Shown one piece after another: positions 5,976-8,460 of a stretch of 8,460 bases of DNA. The first letter of the stretch is position 1; each line of letters starts with the position of its first letter. A program made the position numbers and the translations under genes. This DNA is from Bacteroidota bacterium (GTDB lineage: Bacteria; Bacteroidota; Ignavibacteria; Kapaibacteriales; UBA2268), in the NCBI GenBank assembly GCA_024280675.1, contig JAJRPT010000027.1, positions 1 through 8,460 of the forward strand. Reading direction: 5' to 3'. The notes beneath the pieces are model-generated. The model saw only the letters and a program-made list of their open reading frames with translations, made no database searches and was not told the origin of the DNA.

Positions 5976-6752
5976 ATGGATTACTCATGTATTATTTTTC
6001 AAAAAGAAGAGAATTATGCACTAATTACTCTCAATCGTCCAGAGAAGCTCAACGCCCTTAACACTCAACTTTTCAATGAGTTAAATCACGCACTTATTGA
6101 AATTGAGAAAGATCCCAAGATCAGACTTTTGCTCCTCACCGGATCGGGTGAAAAAGCATTTGCAGCAGGAGCAGACATTGCCGAGCTCAACGCAAGCAAC
6201 CAACAAACAGGTAGACTATTCTCCGAACATGGCTCAAAAGTGATGGAACGTCTTGCAAATTTGCCCATTCCCTCCATTGCGATGGTGAACGGCTTTGCAC
6301 TCGGCGGAGGATGCGAGCTAGCCGTCTCTTGCCACATTCGCTTCTGTTCCGAAAAAGCAAAGTTTGGGCAACCAGAAGTAAATCTTGGTATTATACCAGG
6401 CTACGGTGGTACACAAGGCCTGAGTAGATTAATTGGAACAGCAAAAGCAATGGAATTAAATATTTCTGGGAAAATAATTTCGGCTCAAGATGCAAAAGAA
6501 ATTGGGCTGGTAAATGAGGTCTTCCCTCACGATGAGCTGAAAGAAAAAACAATGGATTTTGTCAATCTGGTACTTTCCAAAAGCCCAAAGGCGGTAAGCT
6601 CTGTGGTGCGAGCTGTGACGGCTTCACAAACTCTATCCCCAAGCGAAGGCTTGGCTTACGAATCAATTCTCTTTGGGCAGATGTGTGGTACCGATGATTT
6701 CAAGGAAGGCACTTCAGCATTTTTAGAAAAGCGGAAAGCAGTATTTTTATAG
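5976..6752 (+). CDS. Enoyl-CoA hydratase (crotonase family, Crt-like)
   Basis: Cytoplasmic enzyme of 258 residues, the usual crotonase length, expected to add water to trans-2-enoyl-CoA in fatty-acid degradation or to act as 3-hydroxybutyryl-CoA dehydratase. The order of motifs is standard: LNRPEKLNALN at 19-29, the CoA/oxyanion segment FAAGADI at 62-68, NGFALGGGCELAVSC at 105-119 with catalytic Glu114 and oxyanion Gly111, then FGQPEVNLGIIPGYGGTQ at 130-147 with catalytic Glu134. Both catalytic glutamates support hydratase rather than isomerase or hydrolase chemistry. The C-terminal FLEKRK is also typical. Two usually conserved residues differ: CHIRF has His120 where CDIR is common, and GGTQG has Gly148 where GGTQR is common. 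The ATG is preceded by AGGAA (5963-5967) eight bases upstream, one of the few good ribosome sites in the window. waaA follows within 53 bp. The exact substrate cannot be told from sequence. Confidence 0.92.
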   Translation: MDYSCIIFQKEENYALITLNRPEKLNALNTQLFNELNHALIEIEKDPKIRLLLLTGSGEKAFAAGADIAELNASNQQTGRLFSEHGSKVMERLANLPIPSIAMVNGFALGGGCELAVSCHIRFCSEKAKFGQPEVNLGIIPGYGGTQGLSRLIGTAKAMELNISGKIISAQDAKEIGLVNEVFPHDELKEKTMDFVNLVLSKSPKAVSSVVRAVTASQTLSPSEGLAYESILFGQMCGTDDFKEGTSAFLEKRKAVFL

Positions 6753-6763
6753 GCGACGGACTT

Positions 6764-6805
6764 ATCTTCATTTACAAATATATATTCATTCCGCTTGCAT
6801 CTATT
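6764..6805 (+). other. In-frame 5' extension of waaA encoding the expected membrane anchor, without a standard start codon
   Basis: Reading upstream in the waaA frame gives IFIYKYIFIPLASI and continues into VVKVLKL, a hydrophobic helix like the N-terminal anchor of WaaA proteins. The frame is open back to a TGA at 6695-6697, yet contains no ATG, GTG or TTG before the GTG at 6806. ATC at 6764 or ATT at 6770 would be the required starts. Either a rare start codon is used, the start codon is mutated or misread here, or the anchor is shortened. Confidence 0.55.
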
Positions 6806-8011
6806 GTGGTCAAAGTACTGAAATTGACAAGTGAGAAAATACGGAAGCGTGAGAATTCTTGGCGTGGTCAATTAGATTCTATTCCACATGCGGGTGGCTC
6901 AAAGCCAAGGCTTTGGTTCCATGCCGCATCAATGGGAGAGTTTGAACAAGCAAAAGCAATCATAGAAATCATCAAACAAGAGACCAATTTTGAAATTGCT
7001 GTAAGTTTCTTTTCTCCATCGGGTTATGAGAATCAGTTAAAGTATAAACATGCTGATTTCATACTCTATCTTCCAATTGATACAAGGAAGAATGCAAAAT
7101 TATTTCTTGATAAAGTTTCCCCAGATATTGCCATATTTATTCGTTATGAATATTGGTATAATTTCTTGTGCCAGATTGAAAACAGGGATATTCCAGCGGT
7201 GATGATTTGTGCCACAAGGACAGGAAATCATTTATTTGGAAAGGGGATTGGAAAAAAGATATTCCAGAAAATACTTACAAAATATTCTAGGATTTATACG
7301 GTAGGCAAGTCGCACACGCAATTTTTCAAGCAAATGGACTATCAAGGAAAACTCATCACATCGGCTGATACGAGATTTGATAGGATTTGGGAAAAAGTTA
7401 TTAACAGAACTGAAATAATTATTACAAAAAATGATTTAAAGCACGAGCTAACACTCGTTTGCGGAAGCACTTGGCAGGAGGACGAGCAGATGATCGCCAG
7501 GGCTTATTCCCAGATTAGCAAAGATATTAATCTAATCATTGTACCCCACGAACCAACATCTAAAAATATAAAATCATTGCGAAGTCTTTTTCCTAATTCA
7601 CAATTATTCAGTGAGTTACATGCTCATCCTTCGCCAAGCATTGACTCTCCCATTATTGTGGATTCAATAGGTGGTTTGCTTTCACTTTATTCACTGGCTG
7701 ACATTGTTTATGTTGGAGGAGGGTTTGGTGCTGGCGTGCATTCACTCGCCGAACCCGCAGGATACGGAGTGCCACTTTCGTGTGGTGTGAATGTTAAATC
7801 ATCACCCGATGCAACAATTTTACTGGAGGAGAATGCTTTGGAGATTATTCATAATGAAAAAGAATTAGGCTCATGGCTAGAGAAAAGTTTTTCCTCTGAA
7901 TACAGAAATACACAAGGGAATAAAACGTCTAATTATGTGAAGTCCAGACTTGGGTGGAGCAAGAAAATAGCAGATGATTTAAAGGAGATGCTAGAAAAAA
8001 CTAAGATTTAA
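6806..8011 (+). CDS. waaA: 3-deoxy-D-manno-octulosonic acid (Kdo) transferase
   Basis: Inner-membrane-associated glycosyltransferase (GT30) that moves Kdo from CMP-Kdo to the lipid A precursor, starting the lipopolysaccharide core. From the GTG at 6806 it has 401 residues. The acceptor-side domain holds WFHAASMGEFEQ at 37-48 with Glu45 as the expected catalytic base, and FIRYEYWYNFL at 111-121, the Bacteroidota-style version of the conserved tE.WP region. The donor-side domain holds CGSTWQEDE at 219-227, IVPHEP at 245-250 and YVGGGFGAGVHSLAEPAGYG at 302-321, the CMP-Kdo-binding region. The usual N-terminal hydrophobic anchor is cut short with this start: only VVKVLKL remains, and the rest lies in frame upstream without a standard start codon. 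Extension to 6764 would give 415 residues, close to family length. It follows the hydratase gene by 53 bp and probably shares its promoter. It ends overlapping the HDOD gene by 11 bp, tail to tail. Confidence 0.93.
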   Translation: MVKVLKLTSEKIRKRENSWRGQLDSIPHAGGSKPRLWFHAASMGEFEQAKAIIEIIKQETNFEIAVSFFSPSGYENQLKYKHADFILYLPIDTRKNAKLFLDKVSPDIAIFIRYEYWYNFLCQIENRDIPAVMICATRTGNHLFGKGIGKKIFQKILTKYSRIYTVGKSHTQFFKQMDYQGKLITSADTRFDRIWEKVINRTEIIITKNDLKHELTLVCGSTWQEDEQMIARAYSQISKDINLIIVPHEPTSKNIKSLRSLFPNSQLFSELHAHPSPSIDSPIIVDSIGGLLSLYSLADIVYVGGGFGAGVHSLAEPAGYGVPLSCGVNVKSSPDATILLEENALEIIHNEKELGSWLEKSFSSEYRNTQGNKTSNYVKSRLGWSKKIADDLKEMLEKTKI

Positions 8012-8460
8012 CAAGTTTAAGAAAGTTAGTGGCTTCGTTATAATCATTTTCAAGGTCGAGCGTAAACATCTCCACATCGAAATCTTTCATAGATGCAAAT
8101 CTACCTTTTAAGTGTAACCAATACCATTCATCTTCGAAACTAATCGAGTGGATTCCTTGGTAAAATCCAGCCCCCCAAATCTCACAAAGTTTGTTGGCAA
8201 ACTCAACTACGGCAACAACATCTTTGTCCGAATCACTCATATCATCTTTTATCTCAAGAGAAAGTAAATTAGAAATTGAGGAAGGAAGCTCCCATTTTTT
8301 CCAAATTGCCTCACCAATCTCAACATGGTCAGTCCCAAAAAATTTCCTTTCACTCTCAGAATCCGAAATTTCATCGAAATCCGAAAGCTCAATTACTTTG
8401 CCATAAGCCCTGGAATCGTGTTGCATCATTGCCAATTTTCCTATATCATGCAACAAGCCA
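8001..8460 (-). CDS. HDOD/HD-type signalling domain protein, C-terminal part (5' end outside window)
   Basis: The visible 152 or so residues enter from the right edge with GLLHDIGKLAMM, the start of an HD/HDOD hallmark, and continue with FGTDHVEIGEAIWKKWELP, which matches the HDOD pattern (f G.dH.evG..l...W.lP). After that helix the usual HH is replaced by SLEIKDD, so a complete metal-binding HD site is not present. This fits HDOD domains, generally non-catalytic modules of bacterial signalling and regulatory proteins. The remainder (VVAVVEFANKLCEIWGAGF onward) is the helical C-terminus, with no further domain before the TAG at 8003-8001. The true start and any N-terminal receiver or sensor domain lie outside. 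It converges on waaA and shares 11 bp with it. The family is well supported; the role is not determinable. Confidence 0.85.
   Translation of the reverse strand, partial: GLLHDIGKLAMMQHDSRAYGKVIELSDFDEISDSESERKFFGTDHVEIGEAIWKKWELPSSISNLLSLEIKDDMSDSDKDVVAVVEFANKLCEIWGAGFYQGIHSISFEDEWYWLHLKGRFASMKDFDVEMFTLDLENDYNEATNFLKLVKS

Noticed and set aside
6656..6871. Minus-strand frame across the hydratase-waaA junction
   Set aside because: No family resemblance; it overlaps the conserved C-terminus of the hydratase and the start of waaA.
1..8460. Mobile element, CRISPR array, tRNA or defence cassette
   Set aside because: No transposase, integrase, regularly spaced repeats, tRNA-like fold or nuclease/toxin gene is visible; all but one of the genes belong to known families with chromosomal housekeeping, envelope or signalling roles.

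Overview
The window looks like a chromosomal segment of a Gram-negative bacterium, most likely from the Bacteroidota/Chlorobiota/Kapabacteria (FCB) side of the tree. The evidence is: lipopolysaccharide synthesis (a WaaA whose motifs, such as RYEYW, resemble the Bacteroidota form), an outer-membrane beta-barrel protein, AT-rich intergenic DNA, mostly weak or absent Shine-Dalgarno sequences, and -7 elements of the TAnnTTTG type in one divergent promoter region. This placement is inferred from gene style, not from a marker gene. There are no tRNAs, rRNAs, insertion sequences, phage genes or CRISPR arrays, and no gene-free stretch exceeds about 170 bases.

Layout. The left edge holds the 5' part of clpB (minus strand, running off the window). 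A 172-bp divergent AT-rich region separates it from fabA (plus). fabA meets, tail to tail with a 4-bp gap, a minus-strand cluster read flavodoxin -> outer-membrane beta-barrel protein -> ClC chloride channel/transporter. The last two genes overlap by ATGA. A second divergent region of 160 bp separates flavodoxin from a plus-strand pair, an enoyl-CoA hydratase and waaA (Kdo transferase). waaA runs 11 bp into the end of a convergent HDOD-domain gene that leaves the right edge.

How the genes fit together. Most are housekeeping or envelope genes: protein disaggregation (ClpB), unsaturated fatty acid branch point (FabA), acyl-CoA metabolism (crotonase), lipid A-core assembly (WaaA) and electron transfer (flavodoxin). 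The least explained unit is the pair of an unrecognised exported barrel protein and a ClC protein carrying two CBS domains and an RCK_C/TrkA_C-like tail. Their overlapping stop and start codons suggest coupled translation, and possibly an anion pathway involving both membranes; that functional link is inference.

Points worth checking: waaA has no ATG, GTG or TTG that would include its expected N-terminal membrane anchor, although that anchor is readable in frame upstream; the ClC has isoleucine where H+-coupled ClC exchangers carry the internal proton glutamate; ClpB has a non-canonical pore loop 1; and a bulged dyad sits just upstream of fabA. I see no clear new defence or mobile system here.
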